Below are positions 12,338 to 21,360 of a stretch of DNA of 64,000 nucleotides, piece after piece. Origin of the DNA: Gerris lacustris (taxonomy: Eukaryota; Arthropoda; Insecta; Hemiptera; Gerridae); the NCBI GenBank assembly GCA_951217055.1, contig OX578280.1:42907882-42971881 (forward strand), read 5' to 3'. The position numbers were made by a program, and so were the translations under genes. A model generated the notes under the pieces. The model saw only the letters and a list, made by a program, of their open reading frames with translations, did no database searches and had not been told where the DNA came from. Position 1 is the stretch's first letter. Every line of letters begins with the position of its first letter.

Positions 12338-12655
12338 GTGCCGTTACCTAAATTAACGAAGAATAATAGCCCGTGGACATGGCTAGAAAAAAAAGAAACT
12401 ATTATAATAAAATTAAACGATTTTATGATAAGCGAAGCAACCTTAGTACATTACGATTCGAATGTACTATTAGTGGTTTGTAGTTACGCATGCGATGCGG
12501 GCCTAGGAGCGATCCTATTGCACAGATATGTAGATGGTATGGAAAGCCTTATCGCATATGCATCGCGAAGTGTTGAGTGAGACGGAGAAAAGATATTCGA
12601 CAATAGAAAAAGAGGCAATGGGAATAATCTTTGGGGTTTTAAAATTTTCGATTTT
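12338..12655 (+). pseudogene. RNase H remnant
   Basis: Follows the RT. It keeps WTWLEKKE, a CDAGLGAIL segment in which the catalytic Asp is present, and IAYASRSVE. A frameshift near 12570 then moves to SETEKRYSTIEKEAMGIIFG in the next frame; this block is typical of gypsy RNase H. The domain stops abruptly near 12655. Confidence 0.85.
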
Positions 12656-12830
12656 TAGAACTATTATCATGATAGGAAAAGAGAGCATAGGGAGTTTGTG
12701 GAAGGTGATTCAGTTTGGGTATTAGGTAAAGATGGGAAGGTATATACCAGAGGGAAAATAGTAAAAAGGACGGGGGAATTATCATATCTAGTTAATTTAG
12801 GGGGGAAGGAATGAAGGGTGCATGCAAACT
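12656..12830 (+). pseudogene. Integrase C-terminal tail remnant
   Basis: In a frame different from the predicted short ORF, the translation reads EFVEGDSVWVLGKDGK followed by KIVKRTGELSYLV, the small beta-barrel tail common at the end of gypsy integrases. The HHCC and DDE core domains that should precede it are absent, evidence of an internal deletion at about 12655. Confidence 0.75.
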
Positions 12831-12884
12831 AACATAGAGGCAGCTTCGGACAAGATTAGGAAGCTTTTTATAGGGCGGGAAGAG

Positions 12885-13030
12885 ATGTAGAATGTAAAAT
12901 GTTATTAATTTGTCTCCATAATATGTTTACATGTAGAGTTTGACGTATTTTCAGTTGAGTTAATATTAGAATGTAGTATGTTACTGTAGTATATTATCTG
13001 TTTAACTTAGACTGTGTGTTGGATATTATA
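12885..13030 (+). repeat. 3' LTR of the gypsy-like element
   Basis: Counterpart of 10328-10496, with substitutions and small indels. Preceded by a purine-rich tract. Its right end abuts a gag fragment of a different gypsy-like element without a gap. Confidence 0.75.
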
Positions 13031-13575
13031 TGTGTGGTATTTTGTCAAACCAATTATTACCGCTGGAACAGAGGGAAATAAGAAAGAGCGTTTTCCGTGC
13101 CCGAAAGCAGGAAGAACAGGAGTCTTTAGCTCAGTTTATAATGGCTTTAAGAACGCTTTACAGGGATAGTTATCCTGCAAGTTTGGTGCCAATACAGAGT
13201 TACGAAACTTTTAAATCTAATCGGTTTTTGGCTGGTCTAATGTGCTGGAACATTAGATTCAGCGTTGGCCAGTGCCTTAGAAATTAAACTAGTTTATTCT
13301 CATCATTCTGGCCAGAAACCCATTGGCACAGTGGGCGAAGAACCGAAAACGTTGCTAGACAAAATTTTTCGGGAGGACCAGAGGCAGTTGCGACTGTTGA
13401 CCAAACTCAGTAACTTTTACTTTTTACTTGAAAAAAACAGGGCAGTTGGAAGAACTCACTATAGCAGTTTCCCCTTTAACTATGACTCTAACAAGAGAGG
13501 GGCCTAACATGAAGATCTTATATTAGGAATGTAGAGGTCCTCATGTCCGAACTAGGTGTCCTAATTTGAAAAAGC
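13031..13575 (+). pseudogene. Second gypsy-like element: gag remnant
   Basis: The first frame (13030-13287) contains EQREIRKSVFRARKQEEQES and a following RFLAGL, the spacing of gypsy gag capsid helices. A frameshift near 13255 continues as SALASALEIKL. A shortened zinc knuckle (CRGPHVRTRCP) lies at about 13525-13570. The sequence is unlike the gag at 10508, so this is a different family joined to the first element's LTR. Confidence 0.7.
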
Positions 13576-13806
13576 TTGGGGAAACTAAGAAAAGCTAACT
13601 TTGGGGGCCAATTATTGGCTTGTAATAAAACTATGGTCCCAGTTGTGAAAGCGAAAGAAAGTGTAAACAACAACTATATCGACATCAGTGTGAGGGGTGT
13701 ACACACTAGGGCACTAGTAGATTCAGGAGCTTGTAGCAGACTGAGGAGTACAGATTATGGACATCAAACTGGAGAGTCCATGAGATTCGTGCTGAAAAGT
13801 GTCTGA
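13576..13806 (+). pseudogene. Second gypsy-like element: retropepsin remnant
   Basis: A 76-codon frame. Following YIDISVRGVHTRALVDSGAC, the DSGA active-site motif is intact, unlike the first element. The frame ends within the domain, and the continuation is part of an inverted duplication. Confidence 0.75.
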
Positions 13807-13834
13807 CTAACATCACGCTAGAATTTTGTGTACA

Positions 13835-14302
13835 AGTTAATCTTTTGATACCTTCTAAGGATATGTGGTCGGCTAAGTTCGTTCACGGGACAATACAGGC
13901 AATAGGCATTAAAATAAAACCGGTAGAGAGCGGCCATGTCCCGCCAATTATGGTGGATAATGTTATTTTAATGATCCTGAGTACGAAATAAGTTAGTAAA
14001 CCGAAAATCAAGTTGGTGTTAGTTTGTCACTTAATAGGTGATCAGTTTGATTTGGAGCAATATTTGAATAACTAGCCTCTCAAGAGACAATCTTACATCA
14101 ACTTAATTTTCGGTTGACTAACTAATTTTGTACTCAGGATCATGAGAATCACATTGTCCACCATAAAGGGTGGAACATGGCTGCTCTCCACCAGTTTGTT
14201 TTTTTCAAATGCCCATTGCCAAGCTATTTCCCCTCAAACGAACTTTGCAGTATCCCACATATTCTTAAAAGGCACTAAAAGATTAACTTGTAAACAAAAT
14301 TA
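13835..14302. repeat. Inverted duplication inside the second retroelement
   Basis: The segment 13835-14013 (with GTACAAGTTAATCTTTTGAT, TATGTGG, CAATAGGCATT, GGTGGATAATGT, ATGATCCTGAGTAC) recurs as its reverse complement at about 14093-14302, with roughly 15% differences and a spacer of about 80 bp. It places two diverged copies of the protease downstream region head to head, breaking the element. Confidence 0.8.
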
Positions 14303-14314
14303 TCTCCTAGATTA

Positions 14315-14760
14315 GGAATTAGAGAAGAAAAAGGTTGTTCGAAAGGTGAACCGTATTATGACGAAAAAAGAATATTGGCATTTCACCTGGACGAGTCATT
14401 GCCACGGTAGTTGATGGGCAAATATCCGTTCGTATACATAATCAAGACCTTGCGCCTAAAATGGTGAATGCTAAATCTAAAGTTATACAGACTGAGAAGC
14501 ATTAACTTGAGTGTACGGAGTGAAAATCAGTACATCTATGGAGAAGAATTCGTTTTGGAAACGGACTATAGTCCTCTCGAACGATTATTCGATACGGATC
14601 GAGAACTTTTAAAGGTTGGTAACAATCGGTCAGTACATTGGGCATTAAAACTGTCAGAATATCAGTTTAAAATTATGTACAAATCAGGAAAAGAGAACGT
14701 ATGTGCCTGTTATCAAGATTGCCTCAAAATTAGAAGGAACCAGAGGACATAGACTGTTTG
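14315..14760 (+). pseudogene. Second gypsy-like element: RNase H remnant
   Basis: A 94-codon frame at 14468-14752 carries EEFVLETDYSPLERLF, then ALKLSEYQFKIMYKSGKENV, the C-terminal half of gypsy RNase H (usual TDH.PL and GKEN.ADALSR). The ADALSR motif is altered and the frame ends soon after. RT proper is missing between protease and RNase H. Confidence 0.8.
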
Positions 14761-14940
14761 AAAGTGAAGACATTACTGGATGAAAAGATAGAGACTTCCT
14801 ACGACAGGGAGAAGCTGAGAAACGAGTTAAAGAAGTATTTCATTCATCTATACATTCTTAACCGATTTATCCTAAAACTTAATTAACATTAATCTATCAT
14901 ACCCTATTATGATTCATTTATCAAATTTATTTAATTATGC

Positions 14941-15000
14941 AAAGACAAAAAAAAAACTATTATATGTATTTTAATACATATAATAGTTTTTTTTGTCTTT
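14941..15000. repeat. Near-perfect A/T-rich hairpin, ~29-bp arms
   Basis: Left arm 14941-14970 begins AAAGACAAAAAA; right arm 14973-15000 ends TTTTTTGTCTTT. They pair perfectly through CTATTATATGTATT, differing only in the length of the A10/T8 run, with a 2-bp loop. Confidence 0.9.
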
Positions 15001-15861
15001 AGTAGTGGTATCGAAATTTAAGTTTACATTAGGTTTTTTATACATAAAAAAATTATCAAAAATATTAATCATTACTCTCCCCTCTTCACTAATATTTTAT
15101 ATAAATTAAGTGTAGCCTATTTAAATACAAATTGAACGATACGTCATTCTGGGAAAAATCTAGTTTACGAGCTAAAATCAAAAAAACTTATTTAACATGG
15201 TTATTAGTAAATTAATTAAATTATGTATTGTAAGATTTAAATTTAGCATCCTTGAGAGAAAGATTTGTTGATCAATATTACTTGTTTTACTGAATGACTT
15301 CTAAATCTTTCCAATTTTCTTTTTCTTATTGCTTGCCTCAAAGGAAAAACAGATGGACCAATTCTTCTGTGGAAGTGTGAAAAATCCTTTTTTTTATTCC
15401 TGTTAACTTGTTTGTAAGGTACAAATTTTATGCGTCTTACGTCATAAGGAAAGTCCTTTTAAACTCTCAACTTTCTATTCGAAGTAGGTTTACGCCAGCT
15501 TTGATTATATAATGTCAGCTTAAATGTTATATAGGTATATAAATAGATTTTTCTGACTATTATCTAAGGAATTTAGCTGGAAAGACATCAGTATTACCGT
15601 GTCAAGAAGCTATATCACTCAGATCAATAGTCTTTTATTTTATGTCACCTTTCTCAAATTCCAACCATTGAAATGATGATAAATATGTATAGATTTTTCT
15701 ATGTAGAACAGCTTAGCAGACAACCTTTCTAAATCCTTATTTTAACTGCATACATACATACACTTGAGTTGACTTCATGAAAGAGACCTCTATTTGATAA
15801 TCCTACCATTCTTACAAAAACTAAATCTACATATTCTTTTTTAAGATTTTGAAATATATGT
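15001..15861. other. Non-coding AT-rich stretch
   Basis: Nothing recognisable as a gene or repeat family. Confidence 0.5.
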
Positions 15862-16473
15862 AGGTGAAGAAGACTAAAATTTTTTGAATGAATTGAATTG
15901 AAATTTCATCTTCTGGGGTTCAGCCCTGCTTGAATGGAAACTAATTTATGTCACAATATTAGTTTCTGAAAAATCAAGTAGATATGAAATTTTACATTGG
16001 AAATTTACAAAAAAAATTATAAGAAAATAAATTTAATCCTGAATTGTTTGTGTATTGTTATTTTTATTATTCTTGATTCTTATAATTAATATCTAAATTT
16101 TTTAATAGGCGTATGAAAGTGAACTACATTTTTTTCCTCTTGGATAATTAATCACTTTTTTAACAACTTTTCCAAACTAAATTTTTCAATATTTTTTAAA
16201 ATTCCAAAATAATGATAATGCAATATACCAAAGTAGGCAGAGGGTTTTAAAATTTTGTATTTTAACTCAAATTTTCTTTCTGTACAACTTTTTGTCGTAT
16301 CCCCTTGAGAAAAAGCACTTTACTAGTGAGAATAATAACTTTTTTTGGTAAATTTCTAAGATATACTTGGTGTTTCAAAACTAAAATAATGAAATAATAT
16401 AGTTTCTATTTCAGCAGGGCTGAACCCCAGATAATGAAATTTCAATTAAAAAAAAGTTTAGTCTTTTTCACCT
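15862..16473. mobile_element. MITE, ~612 bp, with ~70-bp TIRs
   Basis: Left end AGGTGAAGAAGACTAAA... to GGGGTTCAGCCCTGCT is mirrored on the right by AGCAGGGCTGAACCCC... to TTTAGTCTTTTTCACCT, with a few differences. The interior is AT-rich with no transposase frame. Long TIRs relative to total length are characteristic of MITEs. The target duplication is not clear (flanks read TGT and TAT). Confidence 0.9.
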
Positions 16474-16559
16474 TATTCCTGCGTCGATTCGGGGACACTG
16501 TATATGGGAAAGGTATGCCTCTTCGAATGCATTCAACAGCTGGCCAATTGAACAACTAT

Positions 16560-16592
16560 ATATATATACATAAAATAAATTGCTCACGGAAT
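16560..16592 (+). repeat. 33-bp exact match to 38024-38056
   Basis: TATACATAAAATAAATTGCT followed by CACGGAAT occurs identically here and at 38024-38056, 21 kb apart, each preceded by a short AT run. It is probably the shared end of an unidentified dispersed repeat. Confidence 0.85.
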
Positions 16593-16924
16593 TTTTGTAT
16601 GTGCTAATACATATTGTGCATATTTATCTATAATCTGGACTTCAAAGATTTGACATAAATATGTAAACAAAACCCTCAGTGAAACCATTTTTTTATTTTT
16701 ATTGATTAATACAACTACATAATTTTTTCATGTTATAAGTGTTAAAGATATGTGTTTTGTTGGCAGCGTATTACATGAGAAAGGTAATAATCCAGTTACT
16801 ATTCCTTTCGGCTGGGTTCGCTTACAATAGGTTAATTATACTTAAAAAAATATATATAAAGAAATAGGATAATAAGTTTTTCGATAATAGCAATAATTAA
16901 AATTGTGATATGAGATATACATTA

Positions 16925-17690
16925 AGTACTGAGAAAATCTCTGGGCCACTGCTTCGTCAGGCGGCGAGGTGGGTTATCTGGGATAATTTGGGATGCAAGA
17001 AGTTCTACTAGAGGATTGGGATGATTGGATAATGATTTGTGGAATGTATGATACCGGGATACAGATAGGTCTCGGGCAAAGAGAATATTGAGATCATTAT
17101 GTAGAGTGCGAGGTTAGAGACGTAGAACGGGGACGTCTGTGATTTTTCTAAGGATGTTGGATTGTAGTGTTTGGATTCGATAGATGTTCGATAGCTTGGT
17201 ACTACTCCATACTTCTAGACCCTAGGTCAAAGCTGGTTTTAATATTACATTGTAAATTCGAAGTTTGTTATTCAAAGTAAGATTGGATTCAATCAGCAAC
17301 TTGTATCGTCTTGTAATGTCCGTATGTTTTGTTTTTGTATGTTGATGCCAAGTGAGTCGAGGTCAAGACCAAGGTAACGGACTGTGTTGGATTGAGGAAT
17401 TGGAACTTGGTAAAAAATGTCGAGGGGACAGTTGTTATGACGAAGATTAAAAGTGACATGAACACTTTTCTGTTCGTTAATTCGTATCCACCATTTCCAA
17501 CCAAGGTTCCAGAAGGAGAAGGTGGCTTTGAGTGTTATTAGATGTGGTTTGAGGGTTTTCGTGGACAGATAGGATAGCCTTGTCATCTGCAAATGTGGCA
17601 AGGACCGGGAAGCGAAAACCTAACCATGAAAGAGGACAACGCTTCAGACCTCCTCCCAAGAGATTCAGCTTATCAAAGTAGTGATATCTA
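16925..17690 (-). pseudogene. Jockey-like LINE fragment (RT palm to C-terminus)
   Basis: Read on the minus strand it starts in the RT palm with LATFADDKAILSV at about 17620-17580. The catalytic FADD is intact. It continues with PWLEMVDTN/WIRINEQKSVHVTFNLR and VRYLGLDLD, the thumb. In other frames near 17110-17060 it shows PFYVSNLALY, and it ends near 16940 with PPRRLTKQWPRDFL. The order and motifs are those of Jockey-superfamily LINEs. Frameshifts (around 17520 and 17300) and stops break it, and the 5' part is missing. Confidence 0.88.
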
Positions 17691-17721
17691 TATTGTGGCC
17701 AAGTCTGCTCTTTCTTTAGTC

Positions 17722-18024
17722 TTAACTCCTTACTTCCTGAGCCTCACTTAACTCCTTACTTCCTGAGCCTAACTTAACTCCTTACTTCCTGAGCCTCACT
17801 TAACTCCTTACTTCCTGAGCCTAACTTAACTCCTTACTTCCTGAGCCTAACTTAACTCCTTACTTCCTGAGCCTCACTTAACTCCTTACTTCCTGAGCCT
17901 CACTTAACTCCTTACTTCCTGAGCCTAACTTAACTCCTTACTTCCTGAGCCTCACTTAACTAACTCCTTACTTCCTGAGCCTAACTTAACTCCTTACTTC
18001 CTGAGCCTCACTTAACTCCTACTT
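17722..18024 (+). repeat. 26-bp minisatellite, about 11.5 copies
   Basis: The unit TTAACTCCTTACTTCCTGAG plus CCTCAC or CCTAAC is repeated head to tail. The C/A variant alternates irregularly between copies. One unit, near 17957, contains an extra 4-bp TAAC. Confidence 0.97.
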
Positions 18025-19288
18025 CACTAGCAAACAAATGGACGCTGAGATATTTATTTTATAAAACTCTAAGAAAAGTATTTACCTAAAACGATGGTCA
18101 CATGATTAATATTACTTCTTCTGAAAACTGTAGTCAAAAAAATTATTTGCCTTTTAAAACACGCACAAAGAATGATAATAACTGTTAATTTTGGTAACTT
18201 GAAGAAAAATGATTTTTTCTCTTATTTAAATATTTTGTTTAATCGAATTCTATTTTGTTCAATATTAAGTTTTGTAATAATTTTAAACTTTAAAAAAAAA
18301 AATCAGAATAATTACAAACTCGACCATTTCAATTATGTAATTTTACAATTTATTTCTTTTAACTAATTGAATCGTTACTTTCTTTTCTCTTCTACATTTT
18401 TATTCTTTTTAATATAGATCCCTTTTTTTCTCGCTTGTAGTCTATTTTTTTGAAGATATATTTCCATCTCTGATGAAAAATTAAAAACTTTAAAATTTCA
18501 CTTCTTTTCTTTCATCTAAACTGAATATATATATATTTCACTTCTTTTCTTTAATCTAGACTGAATATTTTATATATATATGTACATATTTATATTAATT
18601 TTTATTTTCCTTAATTGCTTAATGGATTTTTTCTTGAGGCGACTTTCCATTAAAACTAAAGGTTTTTTTTTTAATTTTTATCTTTTTTCCTTGCCAAAAA
18701 AAGATGGAAAGATCCTTTTAACACTTTATTATTAATTTTTTTTTATCTTTACTTACTTCTTTCGTGTTTAATAGATTTATAAAGGAATGCTCAATTTATT
18801 TTAATATAAGAAACAACAATGTAATAAAAAAGCTAAGGGCTCTCTAAATGATTGATAAACTAAACAGCAACGTTATATCTATTCTTTTGAGATGAGAGGT
18901 GAAATTTATACGCGTATATTATGAGTGTGTGGGTGTGCATTTAATCTGTTTATTGAGTATATTAAATACATGGAATTTAAACATAGATTATTAAAAACAT
19001 TAATATATCATGAGAGCTTCGAAGTAAAATATTAAAAATACCATAGTCTCTGATAGATATTATAATAAATAATAAAATGAATGATTAAGAACTTAATTAA
19101 ATTATAATATTCTTTGCGGGAAATATATAGTAAAATATAAAATTAATTAAATATAATTTTTCTATTTTAGCTATGTTGGGTCATAAAGCATTAAAAGTTG
19201 TACAGAATTTAAACGAGAATCGCTGAGTATATTGAAGGAGAGAATAGATAGTTCGGGTATACTTGCGGCATGACATATTTGTAATGAG
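18025..19288. other. Non-coding AT-rich stretch with a 40-bp tandem duplication
   Basis: No gene. A two-copy tandem duplication occurs at 18496-18567 (TTTCACTTCTTTTCTTT... units). Confidence 0.6.
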
Positions 19289-19530
19289 GTATTGTCTTTC
19301 TTTTATTTACTTTGAACGAAAACTGAGGTATTTTATTTCTTTAATTTACTTTGAACAAAAACTGAGGTATTTTCTTTCTTTTATTTACTTTGAACAAAAA
19401 CTGAGGTATTTTCTTTCTTTTATTTACTTTGAACAAAAACTGAGGTATTTTCTTTCTTTTATTTACTTTGAACAAAAACTGAGGTATTTTCTTTCTTTTA
19501 TTTACTTTGAACGAAAACTGAGGTATTTTC
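19289..19530. repeat. 39-bp minisatellite, about 6 copies
   Basis: The unit TTTGAACAAAAACTGAGGTA... is 39 bp, a multiple of three, so both strands stay open (95 and 63 codons) as 13-residue repeats. The first two units are the most diverged and the middle ones nearly identical. No flanking coding sequence supports a real protein. Confidence 0.95.
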
Positions 19531-20904
19531 ATTCTTTTTCCTACAGTTGACCGATAAAGTGGTTGTTATCGCACTCAAAATAGTACGCAAAACAGCAAAT
19601 TCCTGCACTTACTACATTACCGCACTCGTTTTACTTTACCTCACTCATTTTTAAGTGTTCCAACTTACGAACATAAAGAACTTAAATCTAAACAAAGATT
19701 AAATAATCCAAATTATAATAATAATAACAATGACAACTGATGCTTATTTTTTTAACTAACTGCATGTTTTAAACACTATATATCAAATATATAAATGTTA
19801 AAATGTTAAAATATAAAAAAGTAAAGATAGACAATCTAAAAAAAAAGAATCAAATGTGATGGGTAAGTGTTATGATGAAAAATAATAACAGCGCTTGGTC
19901 AGGTTAGCTGAATCAGGCGAAGAAAGGCAACACTGGCTATAAACAGAACAGCTGGTTTAGTTTATATTGTAAAACCTTTTACATGTTGATGAACACTCAA
20001 TTATTTTATATTTTATTTACTGTAGGAAAAATTTATCGTGCAACTCGAGCTTAAAGAGTCTTTGCTGCACTCGAGAAACTGTGCACGAGCCGCAGGCGAG
20101 GGCGGAAATGTGTGCGCAAAGTGCCACTTTGCGCACTAGTTCCACAAATAACTATTATTTACTTTCAACTAAGCCTAGGGTGTTGTTTTTGAATCTTCTT
20201 AACTTGTAGTATGTTTCTTGCTGTTCTCTGTCTTTCTCTTAAATGATAATCTCGGTTATCCAAGGAAAACCACGAGTTCAAACTTTTGATAAACAAAATG
20301 TTTATATAAACAGACTAACTCTCCGTAAGTCAATTAGTCTTCTTAAAGGATAAGTAGAGTAGGTAAGTAACCCCTTTAATGGATTTGTTCAGTACATCTA
20401 AGCTACAAGAAGAGGAGCTATAAGGATACGTTGTAAGGAACGGAATTTCGTTTTTTCTTGTTTCCTTTAAGTTTCGTCAATCCACGTAACACTAAAGTTT
20501 CAGATAACAAAGACCTTATCAACTACCTTACTAATTACCAATGTGCTTAGAAGTGGGAGAGGGCCCATATTGAAAAACCTTTACGTCAAAAAGTTACTCT
20601 AACTTAGTAGAGACCTACAGGTGGTGCTTCCAAGTGGCAAACCAAACTTACTATTGTATTGCTGTCAATAATTTGTGTATTGTCAGATGATAGCATATAT
20701 CTCTGTTACCAACATCATATTATTATATTTTTAGATATCATATTTTATAGATTTATTAGATATCGTTTTAAAAAAAATAAAAAGTTTTTAATTATCATGT
20801 TAAATAGTTCATTTATTAAAGTTACAGAAGTTGTGACACACAAAGACGGAGAGATTTTTAGAGATCCCGCCGAAGACTCGAATATCGTAAAAGATCTTTA
20901 TATT
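19531..20904. other. Non-coding stretch with a 23-bp palindrome
   Basis: No gene recognised. At 20113-20135, TGCGCAAAGTG and CACTTTGCGCA form an 11-bp inverted repeat with one spacer base, next to a GC-rich patch with CTCGAG and GCCGCAGGCGAGGGCGG (20040-20105). This is possibly the end of a transposon whose other end I could not find. Confidence 0.5.
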
Positions 20905-21360
20905 TAAGGACCTCTTTAGGTACACAAAAACAACCAATTTTGCATTTTGCAAATCTATTTGCTAAATTTTGGTGAAAATCGTGTAGCCAAATTCAATACG
21001 AAGAGGCCATAAGCGATTATCTTTATCTTAATTATACCCCGGTTTTCGCCCTATCACTCTTTAAAATTATTATACAGAAAAATTATGTGTTTTTTGTACA
21101 CACAAATGGTTCAAGGCAATTTGGCAAATGGGTCGGGATCGTCCGTTTCAAGATGGTGGCCATTTAAAGCTTGTTTCAGCTATAACTTTCGAACCATTTA
21201 TTATAATGACGAAACCCTTAAATGTAACGTAATTAAAAGTTTAAAATATTTGTGTTAGATATTTCGGAGATCAGGTGCGTTAACGACAGACAGAAAGATA
21301 GATAAACAAACGCAGGAAATAATAAAGGTCCTCAGTTTTGACTAAGGATCCTAAAAGCAA
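20905..21360 (+). repeat. Interspersed repeat ending in a GACAGACAG tract (family D)
   Basis: Carries AAGATGGTGGCC and GCTATAACTTTCGAACC-type sentences, then AGATATTTCGGAGATCAGGT, CGACAGACAGA and a terminal AAGGTCCTCAGTTTTGACTA. Related endings occur at about 30290-30415 and 41790-41925, and a related interior at 28560-28820. Probably 3' ends of a retroposon family; no coding sequence seen. Confidence 0.5.

Larger units (their letters stand above)
10328..13030 (+). mobile_element. Decayed Ty3/gypsy-like LTR retrotransposon, internally deleted
   Basis: Two related flanks (10328-10496 and 12885-13030) behave as LTRs. Between them lie, in order, gag, zinc knuckle, aspartic protease, reverse transcriptase, RNase H and a short integrase C-terminal piece, the Ty3/gypsy domain order. 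At 2.7 kb it is about half the usual length: sequence jumps near 12655 from RNase H directly to the integrase tail, so the integrase core is deleted. Many stops and frameshifts break every domain. A purine-rich GGGCGGGAAGAG sits just before the 3' LTR, as expected of a polypurine tract. It is a fossil, not a functional element. Confidence 0.85.

Noticed and set aside
17722..18024. CRISPR-like array
   Set aside because: Units are contiguous without unique spacers, and the context is eukaryotic; it is a minisatellite. The same applies to 34169-35082.
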